Shown here: piece by piece, positions 30,935-39,832 of the stretch
Layout of the letters: each line of letters starts with the position of its first letter
How positions within the stretch are numbered: position 1 is the stretch's first letter
From: Erysipelotrichaceae bacterium UBA2227
Lineage (GTDB): Bacteria; Bacillota_I; Bacilli_A; Erysipelotrichales; Erysipelotrichaceae
Assembly (NCBI GenBank): GCA_002348095.1
Contig: DDYT01000065.1
Location: 102,304-166,303 of the forward strand
DNA length: 64,000 nt
Direction: 5' to 3'
Position numbers and translations under genes: made by a program
The notes under the pieces: generated by a model
The model's input: the letters and a program-made list of their open reading frames with translations, nothing else
What the model was told of the DNA's origin: nothing
Databases searched by the model: none

Positions 30935-32673
30935 TGGGAATCATACGAAAATTAGATGATCATCTTACCAATATGATTGCAGCTGGAGAAGTTGTAGAGC
31001 GGCCTATGGGCGTGGTCAAGGAACTGATTGAAAATGCGCTCGATGCACAGGCAAACCGAATTGAGGTTCGGATTACGGAAGGCGGATTAGGTTCAATCGT
31101 TGTTATTGATAATGGAATTGGCATGGACCCTCAAGATGCCAGCCGGGCTTTTGAGCGACACTCCACAAGCAAAATCAAAGAAACCCAAGATTTATGGTCA
31201 ATATCTACCTTAGGATTTCGCGGAGAGGCATTACCTTCCATCGCATCGGTTTCTCGCGTCGTATGTTTGACTAATGATGGGAATGCAGCCACACGGGTTG
31301 AAATCCATTTCGGTAAGTTGGTCAGCGTAGTGCCTTATGCCAGCCCGCTCGGAACACAAATCTCGGTGGAGGGATTATTTCTAAAAACACCTGCCCGACT
31401 TAAACATATGAAAAATGTTCAATATGAAACGGCGATGATCGTTGATGTCGTTGAGAAGTTCTCCTTGTGTTATCCGGATATTGCTTTTGTTTTGGTATGT
31501 GATCAGAAAACCGTCGTTCAAACCAATGGCAGCGGATCACTGAAAGAAGTGATTTTCCGTAAATACGGAACAGATGTAGCCAGACATGTGATCGAGTTTT
31601 CGCGTTCAAGTTATGATTTTACGCTTTCCGGAGCAATCGTTTTACCCCATGTTTCACGATCTTCGCGTAATGACATGATTTGGTTTGCGAATCGACGGTT
31701 AATCCGATCGGTTCGGCTTCAGCGTGCGGTCATGCAGGCATACAGAGATTATCTTGCTGAGGATCGGTATCCCATCGTAGTATTAAATCTGACGATGGAT
31801 CATCAGCTGGTAGATGTAAATGTACATCCGTCTAAATGGGAAATACGATTGTCGAAAGAACAACAGGCGGAAATATTCATTACAGATACGATTTCTGATG
31901 TCTTAAACCAAAATATGAGCCCGGTTGAAGTTCGTGATCATGTACTACGGTTACCGACACAGGAAATTTTAACATTTTTCCCACAGCAAAACGAAGCGAT
32001 AATGACTGTCTCGGATGATTTGAGCCCATACAACGGGAAAATGGTAAGCGAAGTTCTTTCTGAAAATAAAGGCGAAGAAAAGAAAAATGTGTCAAATGCA
32101 TTTTTAGAGATGACAGCATTGGCACAATTGCATCAAAAATATATATTGGCGCAAGCAGAGGCAGGCCTCTATGTTCTGGATCAGCATGCGGCCATGGAAA
32201 GAATCAGATATGAGCATTTTCAAAAGCAGTTAAACCAGGATAATCAGAGTATGCAGCCATTGTTGATTCCGGTGATTATCGAAGGAAGAAAAAAAACGTT
32301 AATGCGATTTGAAGAACTGTCAAAAATGTTGTCTGCCGTGAAAATTGATATCGAACTTTTTTCGGAATCTCAAATAATTATCCGTCAATTGCCGGTATGG
32401 ATGAGTGATATCGATGCTCAGGCAGCCATTGAGGACTTATTTGATGCCTTTGAAGAGGATCGATGGAAAGATGAAGAAACATTACGGAAGTCTGCCCTGG
32501 CATCCATGGCCTGTCATAGTTCAGTTCGCTTCAATCAAAATCTGAGCAAAGAGCAGATGCAAAGTATTATTGATGGATTGGGGCAGTGTCAGCAACCATA
32601 TCATTGTCCTCACGGCCGTCCGACATTTGTATTGATTGATGCGCAGCGCCTACTAAAGGAGTTTAACCGATGA
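30934..32673 (+). CDS. mutL: DNA mismatch repair protein MutL
   Basis: MutL couples mismatch recognition to strand incision. The 579-residue protein has GHKL motifs (ENALDAQANRIEV, DNGIGM, GFRGEALPSIASV). Its C-terminal domain has an intact endonuclease motif DQHAAMERIRYE, plus ACHSSVR and CPHGRPT, so it is predicted to be a nicking MutL, as in bacteria lacking MutH. It has AAGGAGG upstream and overlaps mutS (1 nt) and miaA (4 nt). Confidence 0.97.
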   Translation: MGIIRKLDDHLTNMIAAGEVVERPMGVVKELIENALDAQANRIEVRITEGGLGSIVVIDNGIGMDPQDASRAFERHSTSKIKETQDLWSISTLGFRGEALPSIASVSRVVCLTNDGNAATRVEIHFGKLVSVVPYASPLGTQISVEGLFLKTPARLKHMKNVQYETAMIVDVVEKFSLCYPDIAFVLVCDQKTVVQTNGSGSLKEVIFRKYGTDVARHVIEFSRSSYDFTLSGAIVLPHVSRSSRNDMIWFANRRLIRSVRLQRAVMQAYRDYLAEDRYPIVVLNLTMDHQLVDVNVHPSKWEIRLSKEQQAEIFITDTISDVLNQNMSPVEVRDHVLRLPTQEILTFFPQQNEAIMTVSDDLSPYNGKMVSEVLSENKGEEKKNVSNAFLEMTALAQLHQKYILAQAEAGLYVLDQHAAMERIRYEHFQKQLNQDNQSMQPLLIPVIIEGRKKTLMRFEELSKMLSAVKIDIELFSESQIIIRQLPVWMSDIDAQAAIEDLFDAFEEDRWKDEETLRKSALASMACHSSVRFNQNLSKEQMQSIIDGLGQCQQPYHCPHGRPTFVLIDAQRLLKEFNR

Positions 32674-33572
32674 AGAAGGTTTTGGTTATTGCCGGAGTGA
32701 CCGGAGTGGGAAAAAGCAACCTGGGGATTGAACTGGCAAAACGATATAACGGAGAAATCATCAGTGGTGACTCGGTAGCTGTCTACAAAGAACTAACGAT
32801 CGGAAGCGCAAAAATGCGTGATCATGAGATGGAAGGCATCGTTCATCACGGAATTGATTTGCTAGCCCTTAATCAGACGTTTAACGTACGTGATTTTCAA
32901 AGTTATGCCCGAGGGAAAATTGATGAAATCACGGAAAAAGGGAAATTGCCGATTGTTGTGGGTGGCAGCGGGCTGTATATCCGTGCATTACTTTATGATT
33001 ATGTTTTTGTTGATGAACAGCCTGCGGATATGAGTTGGGCTGAATCATTGAGCAATGAAGAGATTCACGAGCTGTTAAGAAAAAAAGATTCGCAACAAGC
33101 TGAAATCATACACACTAATAATCGCAAACGTTTGTTACGTGCTCTGTCCATCTTCCATTCAACTCAGCAAAGCAAGACAGAATTGTTATCACAACAAAAA
33201 CATCAGATGATTTTCGATGCGAAGATCGTTGCTTGTACGATGCCGCGTGAACTTCTTTATCAGCGGCTGAATCAACGTGTTGAAAATATGATTGAGAACG
33301 GATTACTTGATGAAGTAAGGGCAGCCGCAAATATCGCCGGATGGGATCATCCGGCGATGCTTGCGATCGGCTATAAAGAGTTTAGAAATTATTTTGATGG
33401 CAGTATAACGCTAGAAGATGCAATTTCATTGGTACAGCGCAATACTCGTAGATTTGCGAAGCGTCAAATCACATGGTTCAAGCATCAGCTTCCATGCCGT
33501 TGGCTGGATATGAGTGATTTGCATGACGTTAATCAGACAATCAGTGAGGTAAAAGAATGGATGAGTCGTTAG
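32670..33572 (+). CDS. miaA: tRNA dimethylallyltransferase MiaA
   Basis: MiaA adds dimethylallyl to A37 of tRNAs reading UNN codons. The 300-residue protein begins VLVIAGVTGVGKSNLGIELA (P-loop), with ISGDSVAVYKELTIGSAK, GGSGLYIRALL and FAKRQITWFKHQ. The isoprenoid substrate links it to the MEP gene ispF at 48 kb. The mutS-mutL-miaA order is typical of Firmicutes. Overlaps: ATGA with mutL, 16 nt with tcdA. Confidence 0.96.
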   Translation: MKKVLVIAGVTGVGKSNLGIELAKRYNGEIISGDSVAVYKELTIGSAKMRDHEMEGIVHHGIDLLALNQTFNVRDFQSYARGKIDEITEKGKLPIVVGGSGLYIRALLYDYVFVDEQPADMSWAESLSNEEIHELLRKKDSQQAEIIHTNNRKRLLRALSIFHSTQQSKTELLSQQKHQMIFDAKIVACTMPRELLYQRLNQRVENMIENGLLDEVRAAANIAGWDHPAMLAIGYKEFRNYFDGSITLEDAISLVQRNTRRFAKRQITWFKHQLPCRWLDMSDLHDVNQTISEVKEWMSR

Positions 33573-34282
33573 CAAGGATACGTCTTCTGATCGGAGATGA
33601 AAAAACGGATATTATTGCGAAAAAATCTGTCATGGTCGTTGGTCTGGGCGGTGTCGGCGCAATCGCTGCAGAGTCGTTGGCTCGTTTTGGCATAGGAAAG
33701 ATCATATTGGTCGATCATGATAAGGTCGTCATGAGCAATCTGAACCGTCAAATTCATGCAACAACGGGTACTGTCGGGTTAACAAAAGTCAAGGCAATGA
33801 TGGCGCGGATTTTATCGATTAAGCCGGACTGCGAACTTATAACTTATGAATGTTTTGTTTCAAAAGATAAGATTCCGGATTTGTTTTCCAGTAAAGTCGA
33901 TTTTGTGATCGATGCTATCGATACAGTCAGCAGCAAGTGTGATTTGATTGAATATTGTCAGCATCATGAAATCCAGGTAATCAGTAGTCTGGGTATGGGG
34001 AATCGGATGGATCCGACTCAGATTAGAATTGTCAGACTAAAAGACACTTATGAAGATCCTCTTGCGAAAGTAGTGCGTTATCAGATACGGAAGCGTGGTC
34101 TTAGTGATAAAATGAATGTAGTTTTCTCACTAGAGAAACCAATCAAGCAGACGGCAGAGTTAAATGACAGCGATATCCGAAAAGAGCGGATGCCACCTGC
34201 CAGCTCTCCGTTTGTCCCTAATGCGGCAGGTCTTGCCTGTGCATCATGGGCCATTCAGAAATTATTGGAGGAAGAAGAATGA
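33557..34282 (+). CDS. tcdA: tRNA threonylcarbamoyladenosine dehydratase (TcdA/CsdL, ThiF/E1-like)
   Basis: TcdA dehydrates t6A37 in tRNA to the cyclic ct6A form. The 241-residue ThiF-fold protein shows [20 protein letters not shown] (ATP-binding), the adenylation segment [17 protein letters not shown] with conserved Asp-Asn-Arg-Gln, and DAIDTVSSK. It sits in a tRNA-modification context with miaA. sua5, needed for t6A synthesis, is at 62.9 kb. Confidence 0.9.
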   Translation: MDESLARIRLLIGDEKTDIIAKKSVMVVGLGGVGAIAAESLARFGIGKIILVDHDKVVMSNLNRQIHATTGTVGLTKVKAMMARILSIKPDCELITYECFVSKDKIPDLFSSKVDFVIDAIDTVSSKCDLIEYCQHHEIQVISSLGMGNRMDPTQIRIVRLKDTYEDPLAKVVRYQIRKRGLSDKMNVVFSLEKPIKQTAELNDSDIRKERMPPASSPFVPNAAGLACASWAIQKLLEEEE

Positions 34283-34785
34283 AAGAAATCGTTTTAGCAG
34301 GTGGATGTTTCTGGGGAGTTCAGGAGTATTACCGACGTACAAAAGGCATTATTGAAAGCAAGGTCGGATATGCTCAAGGGACTATGGAAAATCCCAGTTA
34401 TCAACTGGTATGTACAGGGCTCACGCACCATGCGGAGGTCGTTTATCTAAAATATGATGAAAACGTGATTTCCTTGCCTAAAGTACTGGAGCACCTTTTC
34501 AGAATGATCGATCCAACATCATTGAATAAACAAGGCAATGACATTGGAACTCAATATCGCACAGGTGTTTATTTTATTGACGATGCGGATGAAACAATCA
34601 TTAGGGATTACATTATTCAGCAACAGCCGAAATATAAAAAGCCGATTGTTGTCGAGGTGTCGAAACTGAAGAAATTCTACCATGCTGAAGACTATCATCA
34701 GTTATATTTGGTCAAAAATCCAACGGGGTACTGTCATATCAATATGGGTTTGTTGAAACCCGAAGAACGAAAAGATGTATTTTAA
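34279..34785 (+). CDS. msrA: Peptide methionine sulfoxide reductase MsrA
   Basis: MsrA reduces S-methionine sulfoxide. The 167-residue protein has the catalytic GGCFWGV motif, then [24 protein letters not shown] and [13 protein letters not shown] 34279 overlaps the tcdA stop (ATGA), making it the last gene of the mutSL operon. A longer frame from 34246 lacks a ribosome site. No MsrB domain is fused. Confidence 0.95.
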   Translation: MKEIVLAGGCFWGVQEYYRRTKGIIESKVGYAQGTMENPSYQLVCTGLTHHAEVVYLKYDENVISLPKVLEHLFRMIDPTSLNKQGNDIGTQYRTGVYFIDDADETIIRDYIIQQQPKYKKPIVVEVSKLKKFYHAEDYHQLYLVKNPTGYCHINMGLLKPEERKDVF

Positions 34786-34806
34786 CAGCGAAAGCTGTTT
34801 TTTTTT
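34784..34806 (+). terminator. Terminator of the mutSL operon
   Basis: ACAGC-gaaa-GCTGT followed by a run of nine Ts directly after the msrA stop. Confidence 0.85.
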
Positions 34807-34847
34807 GGAAAACACCGGGTATCACAGTATATATTAAGGGTGATGTA

Positions 34848-35717
34848 ATGTTAACGGTTGAACAGCTGACCAAATTGTATGCAGAGAACAGCGGTTGTCA
34901 GAATGTATCATTAATATGTAAAAAAGGGGAGATTCACGGAATTCTGGGTAGAAACGGAAGTGGTAAGACGACGTTGTTTCGGTGCTTACTCGGATTGATC
35001 ATGGCAGATAGAGGGCATATAAAGATAGAAAGCGCTCAAGAACGTATTCGAAGATTTGGCTATCTTCCCGAAGAGAGAAGTGTGATTGCCGATATCCGGG
35101 TAACAGAGATGATTGACTTTTTTGGGTCATTAAAGAAGATGAGCAGAGAAGAAATTGCAGTGGAAAAGCGATCTTGGTTGAAAAAGCTTGAGTGCGAAAC
35201 ATTAGAGTTTAAGCGGCTCAGAGAATGTTCTAAAGGCAATCAGCAGAAAATACAGTTGATTTGTGCAATGATCCATCAACCGGACATTCTTATTCTCGAT
35301 GAGCCTTTAACAGGTTTGGATGTATCCAACGTTAAGCTGTTTAAGAAAATCATTGTCGAGTATGCGCGAATGGAAAAGGCCGTCCTTCTTTCCAGTCATC
35401 AATATGAAGAAATTGAGCCGATATGCGATTATCTGACAGTGCTAGAGAAGTCGAATGTTATCATTCAAGGGAAACTTAGTGATATCAAGAGAAACCATCC
35501 CATTAAGACCGTCTCGATAAGCGAAGATGCTCACATGATTTATGCATTACAAAAGGGGATCATCGATATCCGACAAGAAGGAAATACAACGAAATATGTT
35601 TGTAAAAGTGAAGCTGATGCATACAATATCGCATCTTTAGCTTTAAAAAACAGGGAGGGCAGAACGATTAAGGTCGAATCGCTTACGTTGAAAGATATGG
35701 TGGGTGATCAGCAATGA
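34848..35717 (+). CDS. ABC transporter ATP-binding protein (NatA/YhaQ-like)
   Basis: This 289-residue ATPase subunit has Walker A GRNGSGKTTL, signature CSKGNQQK (the SKGNQQ form typical of NatA/YhaQ-type exporters), Walker B ILILDEPLTGLD and H-loop SSHQYEEIEP. It has a NatA-like C-terminal extension. A GGTGATGT ribosome site follows the mutSL terminator. It overlaps the permease gene by 4 nt, so together they form one exporter. The substrate is unknown (sodium, peptide or drug export are all possible). Confidence 0.88.
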   Translation: MLTVEQLTKLYAENSGCQNVSLICKKGEIHGILGRNGSGKTTLFRCLLGLIMADRGHIKIESAQERIRRFGYLPEERSVIADIRVTEMIDFFGSLKKMSREEIAVEKRSWLKKLECETLEFKRLRECSKGNQQKIQLICAMIHQPDILILDEPLTGLDVSNVKLFKKIIVEYARMEKAVLLSSHQYEEIEPICDYLTVLEKSNVIIQGKLSDIKRNHPIKTVSISEDAHMIYALQKGIIDIRQEGNTTKYVCKSEADAYNIASLALKNREGRTIKVESLTLKDMVGDQQ

Positions 35718-36901
35718 AGGCACTGATTAGGTTTTCACTCAATCGGAGATTGAACAACCCTGTCTCCATGATGCTTTATGCATTTTCTTTTGCTTTGATT
35801 GCCATTCTTTTGTTTGCTGATGTGATTTTGAATAGTTTTGCTCCAGCTCTTGTAAATCCCCGTGCGATCTATATGAATACTGAGATGTTTGCTGTTCTCG
35901 GTGATCATCTGCCTACACATTTGGTTTACCAGAAGGATAAGAAACTTGCGGATATAACTATTGAGGTTAGAACAGATGGATATGTGGTTGAAGGTATACT
36001 TGATTATAATGAAAAGCAAATCATTGATCAGCTCATTCACGGTTATCATCGAATCATTCAAATGGAAAGACTGCCGGACTACTTGATTTCTGTTGTCGAT
36101 CAGGTGTTAATAGCTGATATTGCCTGGCAAGATTTGGAGGAATCAAAAACGAATCATCTGGGGTTTGTTGTAATAACATCGATCTATTTTATGTTGCTTA
36201 GTTTTTCGACAGCAGTGGCAAATGAAGTTGTTAATGAGAAAACATCAAACGTCATTGAGGTGATCTTGACCTCCGTAAGCCATAAGCATCATTACTATAG
36301 CAAATTGCTGATTGGATGGTTAACCATGGTGACACAACTTTTTATTCATGGTTTTGGTTTCGTTTTTTGGCTGATGGTTCGTACGGTGTATGATCAAGGA
36401 TTCGGACTGCTGGAAATGGTTTATCGCTGGGGCTGGTTGCAGGAAAGGGTTTTATCATTTGGTAGTTTGTTGTCTTCACTAAATGTCACAATATCACAAG
36501 GAATAAACGTGCTTTTGTGTGCGACATTTTTGATGCTTGGCATATTATTGGTTCAGTTGCTCATGGTACTGATATCTATCCATATAAACAGCATTGAAGA
36601 GGCCGCAGCAATACAAGGTCCTTTCTATTTGGGTATGCTTGTCATTTACTACATGGCCATTTTTATTAACTCGTCACAACAGTTGAATCAGGGAATCGGC
36701 TATGCACTTTCCTTTGTTCCGGTATTTTCAATGCTCTTTATGCCTTCTCGTCTTTTATCGGTAAATGTATTGACTTCTGAGCTTTTGCTGAGTTTGTTTA
36801 TTGCTTTGGTCATGCTGATCTTTTGCGTTGTTATCGGACAAGAACACTACAAAAGGAACCTCCTTAAAGGAAGCTCAAAAAGTTCGTATGTGAAAAAATA
36901 A
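35714..36901 (+). CDS. ABC-2 type permease (NatB-like)
   Basis: This is the membrane partner of the preceding ATPase. The 395-residue protein has one N-terminal helix (about residues 15-40), a long extracytoplasmic region (about 45-150) and about five or six helices at the C-terminus. The sequence ANEVVNEKTSNVIEVILTSV after the second helix is the hallmark of the NatB/ABC-2 family. The tail is lysine-rich (KGSSKSSYVKK). No separate accessory gene is seen. Confidence 0.88.
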   Translation: MKALIRFSLNRRLNNPVSMMLYAFSFALIAILLFADVILNSFAPALVNPRAIYMNTEMFAVLGDHLPTHLVYQKDKKLADITIEVRTDGYVVEGILDYNEKQIIDQLIHGYHRIIQMERLPDYLISVVDQVLIADIAWQDLEESKTNHLGFVVITSIYFMLLSFSTAVANEVVNEKTSNVIEVILTSVSHKHHYYSKLLIGWLTMVTQLFIHGFGFVFWLMVRTVYDQGFGLLEMVYRWGWLQERVLSFGSLLSSLNVTISQGINVLLCATFLMLGILLVQLLMVLISIHINSIEEAAAIQGPFYLGMLVIYYMAIFINSSQQLNQGIGYALSFVPVFSMLFMPSRLLSVNVLTSELLLSLFIALVMLIFCVVIGQEHYKRNLLKGSSKSSYVKK

Positions 36902-36917
36902 ATGAAATGTAAACAAT

Positions 36918-36966
36918 ATATTTATTATTTCACAAGATAACTGAAAATTTGTGAAATGTATGACAA
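36918..36966. promoter_or_regulatory. Inverted repeat and Rex-box-like sites upstream of the lipoprotein
   Basis: ATTTCACAA (36927-36935) and TTGTGAAAT (36949-36957) form an inverted repeat 17 nt upstream of a -35 box. TTGTGAAATGTATGACAA (36949-36966) matches the Rex consensus TTGTGAAWWWWTTCACAA at 15 of 18 positions. ATATTTATTATTTCACAA (36918-36935) matches at about 13 or 14. This could be a redox operator or simply AT-rich coincidence. Confidence 0.35.
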
Positions 36967-36982
36967 ATATTGAACGTACACG

Positions 36983-37011
36983 TTGACACTTGTTTTAATT
37001 ATCGATATAAT
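36983..37011 (+). promoter_or_regulatory. Consensus promoter of the duplicated lipoprotein gene
   Basis: TTGACA (36983-36988), 17 nt spacer, TATAAT (37006-37011): a perfect sigma-A promoter, followed by the strong ribosome site AAGGAGGAA. Confidence 0.93.
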
Positions 37012-37035
37012 TCACATTGCAAGGAGGAAATTTAG

Positions 37036-38022
37036 ATGAAGAAATTATTATTACTTGCCATTGTTGCATTAACTGTTATGGCTGGATGCACAAAGGCAAA
37101 CCCTGTTTACAAAGTCGGTGTTGGTAGCGTTACAACGATCCAACCGCGCGCAGCTGTTGCTGAAACTGCTGGACGTATTCGTGTTAACACAACCTATGCT
37201 ACAGTTGTTCTTGACAAGGACGGCAAATTCGTTTCTGTTTCTATCGATGTATCTCAACAAGATGGTACATTTGATGTTGCCGGTGCTATCGTAGCTGCAA
37301 ATGCTGCTCAAACCAAAAAGGAAAAAGGCGCTGCTTACGGTATGAAAGGCAGTTCTGCTATCGGTAAAGAATGGGATGAGCAAATTGCTGCTTTAGAAGC
37401 TTGGATGGTAGGCAAAACATTGGCTGAAGTCAAAGCATTGCCCTTAACCGAAGGCAAGATCAAAGATGGCGAAGATTTGAAATCTTCCGTAACCATTACG
37501 GTTACTGATTACTTGGCTGCTGTTGAAAAAGCTGTTGCTAATGCAGTTGAATTACAAAACGTTGCAAAAGTTGGTGGAGCTTCCTTTACGACAATCCAAC
37601 CGCGCGCAGCTGTTGCTGAAACTGCTGGACGTATCCGTGTTAACGTAACTTTCGCAGCTGTTGCATTGGATAAAGACGGCAAAGTAGTTGCTACGATGAT
37701 TGACGTTGCTCAAAATGACGGTACATTCGATGTTGCCGGTGCAATTGTTGCTGCTGCCCCTGCTGCTACTAAGAAAGAAAAAGGCGCAGCTTACGGAATG
37801 AAAGGCAGTTCTGCAATCGGTAAAGAATGGAACGAACAAATCGCTGCATTGGAAGCTTGGGCCGCTGGTAAAACATTGGCTGAAGTCAAAGCATTGCCGT
37901 TAACCGAAGGCAAGATCAAAGATGGCGAAGATTTGAAATCTTCAGTAACTGTTACTGTAACAGATTACTTGGCTGCATTTGAAAAAGCTGTTGCTGCTGC
38001 TAAAGACTTAGCTGCTAAATAG
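37036..38022 (+). CDS. Highly expressed lipoprotein with two tandem repeats
   Basis: This 328-residue exported protein starts MKKLLLLAIVALTVMAGC, a lipoprotein signal with lipobox VMAGC (Cys18). The rest consists of two nearly identical repeats of 152 residues (about 28-177 and 180-328), each with TTIQPRAAVAETAGRIRVN, KEKGAAYGMKGSSAIGKEW and GKTLAEVKALPLTEGKIKDG. I cannot name the domain; similar lipoproteins of anaerobic Firmicutes are generally hypothetical. It has a perfect promoter, a strong ribosome site, restricted Ala/Lys-rich composition and a strong terminator, all pointing to abundant expression. There are no membrane helices beyond the signal. Confidence 0.9.
   Translation: MKKLLLLAIVALTVMAGCTKANPVYKVGVGSVTTIQPRAAVAETAGRIRVNTTYATVVLDKDGKFVSVSIDVSQQDGTFDVAGAIVAANAAQTKKEKGAAYGMKGSSAIGKEWDEQIAALEAWMVGKTLAEVKALPLTEGKIKDGEDLKSSVTITVTDYLAAVEKAVANAVELQNVAKVGGASFTTIQPRAAVAETAGRIRVNVTFAAVALDKDGKVVATMIDVAQNDGTFDVAGAIVAAAPAATKKEKGAAYGMKGSSAIGKEWNEQIAALEAWAAGKTLAEVKALPLTEGKIKDGEDLKSSVTVTVTDYLAAFEKAVAAAKDLAAK
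37117..37530 (+). repeat. Intragenic repeat copy 1 (456-bp period)
   Basis: This copy matches copy 2 with a constant 456-base (152-codon) offset. Long stretches are near-identical at DNA level, for example around 37141-37180 and 37411-37488. Confidence 0.9.
37573..37986 (+). repeat. Intragenic repeat copy 2 (456-bp period)
   Basis: Second copy, e.g. 37597-37640 and 37867-37944 match copy 1. Differences are mostly silent or conservative, suggesting a recent duplication or gene conversion. Confidence 0.9.
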
Positions 38023-38029
38023 TTCGCAT

Positions 38030-38057
38030 AAAAGGAGAGAATCATCTCTCCTTTTTT
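38030..38057 (+). terminator. Strong terminator between lipoprotein and rarA (bidirectional)
   Basis: AAAAGGAGAGA-atca-TCTCTCCTTTTTT: an 11-bp stem with A-run and T-run, usable from both strands. The convergent rarA ends within it (38042). Confidence 0.9.
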
Positions 38058-39304
38058 AGTGCCCGAATATTATGGCTCCTTTTCTTCTTTCTCAACTCAT
38101 CAAGATTCTTGCTTAGTATTGCCTCATATGGACCGGATGATCCTGGGGTATAGAACTGCTCGTCTTTAATTCTTTCGGGTAGGTATGCAAGTTTAGGCCA
38201 GACATCCGGACGATCGTACGGATAGCGTTCTTCATCACTGAGATCGACGGGGGTCAGTCGAAGGTATTTCGGGATTTGATGGTTTTCTTGATCAATCAAA
38301 GTTAAGGCGGTATCAATTGCATGGATGCCGCTTTTTGACTTTGGTGACAGACATAAATCAATGACCGCAACACTTAACGGTATTCTAGCTTCAGGAAATC
38401 CGACTCTTCGAGCAGTATCGCAAGCAGCAATCGTTCGTGCAACCACCGCAGGATTCGCTAATCCGATATCCTCGTAGGCAGTTACCAACAATCGACGCTC
38501 AATCGAATCAATATCATTTGCCTGGATCAATCGTGCCAAATAGTATATAGCCCCATCAACATCGCTCCCACGGATCGATTTCTGAAATCCGGAAAGTAAA
38601 TCGTAGTAGCCATCACCACTATCTTCAGTATGACTTGATACGATCCGGACATACTGTTTGACAACAGAAAGAGTGATGTGATGATCACTTACTGATGTCG
38701 CAGAGATTTCAAGCACATTTAATGCATATCGGATATCTCCGTTGCACGCCTTTACAATCGCATCAGCCGCATCATCATCCAGTTTATAAGTATGTTCGAA
38801 ACCTTGGGGATGATTGAGTGCCCGATACAATGCGCCCTTGCACTGCGTTTCGGACAATGGATAAAACTCGAAAATATGACAGCGTGAACGAATAGCGGCA
38901 TTGATGGCAAAGTAAGGATTAGCTGTTGTAGCGCCAATTAGCGTGATCAACCCATCTTCAATATGAGGAAGAAGATGATCTTGCTTGTCACGGTTTAAAC
39001 GATGAACTTCATCCATGATAAGAACCAAGCCATCAGTAAGTTTCGCTTCTGCAAAAATCTGATCCAACTCCTTTTTATTGCCGGTGACCGCATTAAACAT
39101 CCGAAACGGAAGTTTCAGCTGTTTTGCCATCGCAATGGCAACACTTGTTTTGCCGGTTCCTGGCGGTCCGAAAAAAATCATGGAGAACAATTGAGATGAT
39201 TCGATACATTTGCGAAGTACTCCATCATCTTTTACAAGATGGTCTTGCCCAATGATATCGTCAAGATGATTTGGTCGAATCCTGAATGCTAAGGGTTGTT
39301 TCAT
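38042..39304 (-). CDS. rarA: Replication-associated recombination protein RarA (MgsA)
   Basis: RarA is an AAA+ ATPase of the clamp-loader/RuvB group acting at stalled forks. The 420-residue protein has AFRIRPNHLDDIIGQDHLV, Walker A FFGPPGTGKTSVA, Walker B LVLIMDEVHRLNRDKQD, sensor 1 GATTANPYFAINAAI, and the C-terminal tetramerisation part with GSDVDGAIYYLARLI and LAYLPERIKDEQFY. A GTG at 39313 is in frame but too near AGGAG; ATG 39304 has 8 nt spacing. It is head-on to replication, with dtd divergent. Confidence 0.94.
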   Translation of the reverse strand: MKQPLAFRIRPNHLDDIIGQDHLVKDDGVLRKCIESSQLFSMIFFGPPGTGKTSVAIAMAKQLKLPFRMFNAVTGNKKELDQIFAEAKLTDGLVLIMDEVHRLNRDKQDHLLPHIEDGLITLIGATTANPYFAINAAIRSRCHIFEFYPLSETQCKGALYRALNHPQGFEHTYKLDDDAADAIVKACNGDIRYALNVLEISATSVSDHHITLSVVKQYVRIVSSHTEDSGDGYYDLLSGFQKSIRGSDVDGAIYYLARLIQANDIDSIERRLLVTAYEDIGLANPAVVARTIAACDTARRVGFPEARIPLSVAVIDLCLSPKSKSGIHAIDTALTLIDQENHQIPKYLRLTPVDLSDEERYPYDRPDVWPKLAYLPERIKDEQFYTPGSSGPYEAILSKNLDELRKKKRSHNIRALKKER

Positions 39305-39381
39305 TAAAATCACTCCTATAAGTATTTTAACAGAAGCAAAAAGATAGTAAAATGAAGATACGGAAATTAAAGAGGTATATC

Positions 39382-39822
39382 ATGCAGATCGTATTACAAC
39401 GTGTCAAAAGCGCGAGTGTCAAGGTTGATGATCAGATTGTCGGATCCATCGAGACTGGTTATCTTCTGCTTGTCGGTGTTGAAACTACCGACACGGAAGA
39501 AATCATTGAGAAGAACGCCCGCAAGATTGCCGGTTTACGTATCTTTGAAGATGAACAAGGGAAAATGAATCTGAATATATTACAAACAGGGGGATCGATC
39601 CTGAGTGTTTCTCAGTTCACATTATGCGCAAACATGGAAAAGGGAAATCGGCCGGGTTTTGATCGGGCAGCACAACCTTCGCAAGCAATTCCGTTGTTTG
39701 ATTTGTTCAATCAACGGTTGAGGGAGCAAGGCATTACTGTTGAAACAGGTATATTTAAGGCTTACATGGAAGTTTCGTTGGTTAATGACGGCCCTGTGAC
39801 TTTCGTGATCAACCATTCTTAG
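39382..39822 (+). CDS. dtd: D-aminoacyl-tRNA deacylase
   Basis: Dtd hydrolyses D-amino acids from mischarged tRNA. The 146-residue protein starts MQIVLQRVKSASVKVDD and contains the active-site motifs SQFTLCANMEKGNRPGFDRA and GPVTFVINHS. ATG 39382 follows AGAGGT; the frame from 39352 has no ribosome site. folD follows after 10 nt with AGGAGGA. Confidence 0.94.
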   Translation: MQIVLQRVKSASVKVDDQIVGSIETGYLLLVGVETTDTEEIIEKNARKIAGLRIFEDEQGKMNLNILQTGGSILSVSQFTLCANMEKGNRPGFDRAAQPSQAIPLFDLFNQRLREQGITVETGIFKAYMEVSLVNDGPVTFVINHS

Positions 39823-39832
39823 GAGGAACAAG

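Noticed and set aside
36927..36957. The ATTTCACAA/TTGTGAAAT inverted repeat as a terminator of the ABC permease gene
   Set aside because: There is no T-run after the second arm on either strand; operator use is more likely.
37069..37383. Antisense open frames inside the lipoprotein gene
   Set aside because: They are shadows created by the strongly biased codon use of the plus-strand gene and lack ribosome sites.
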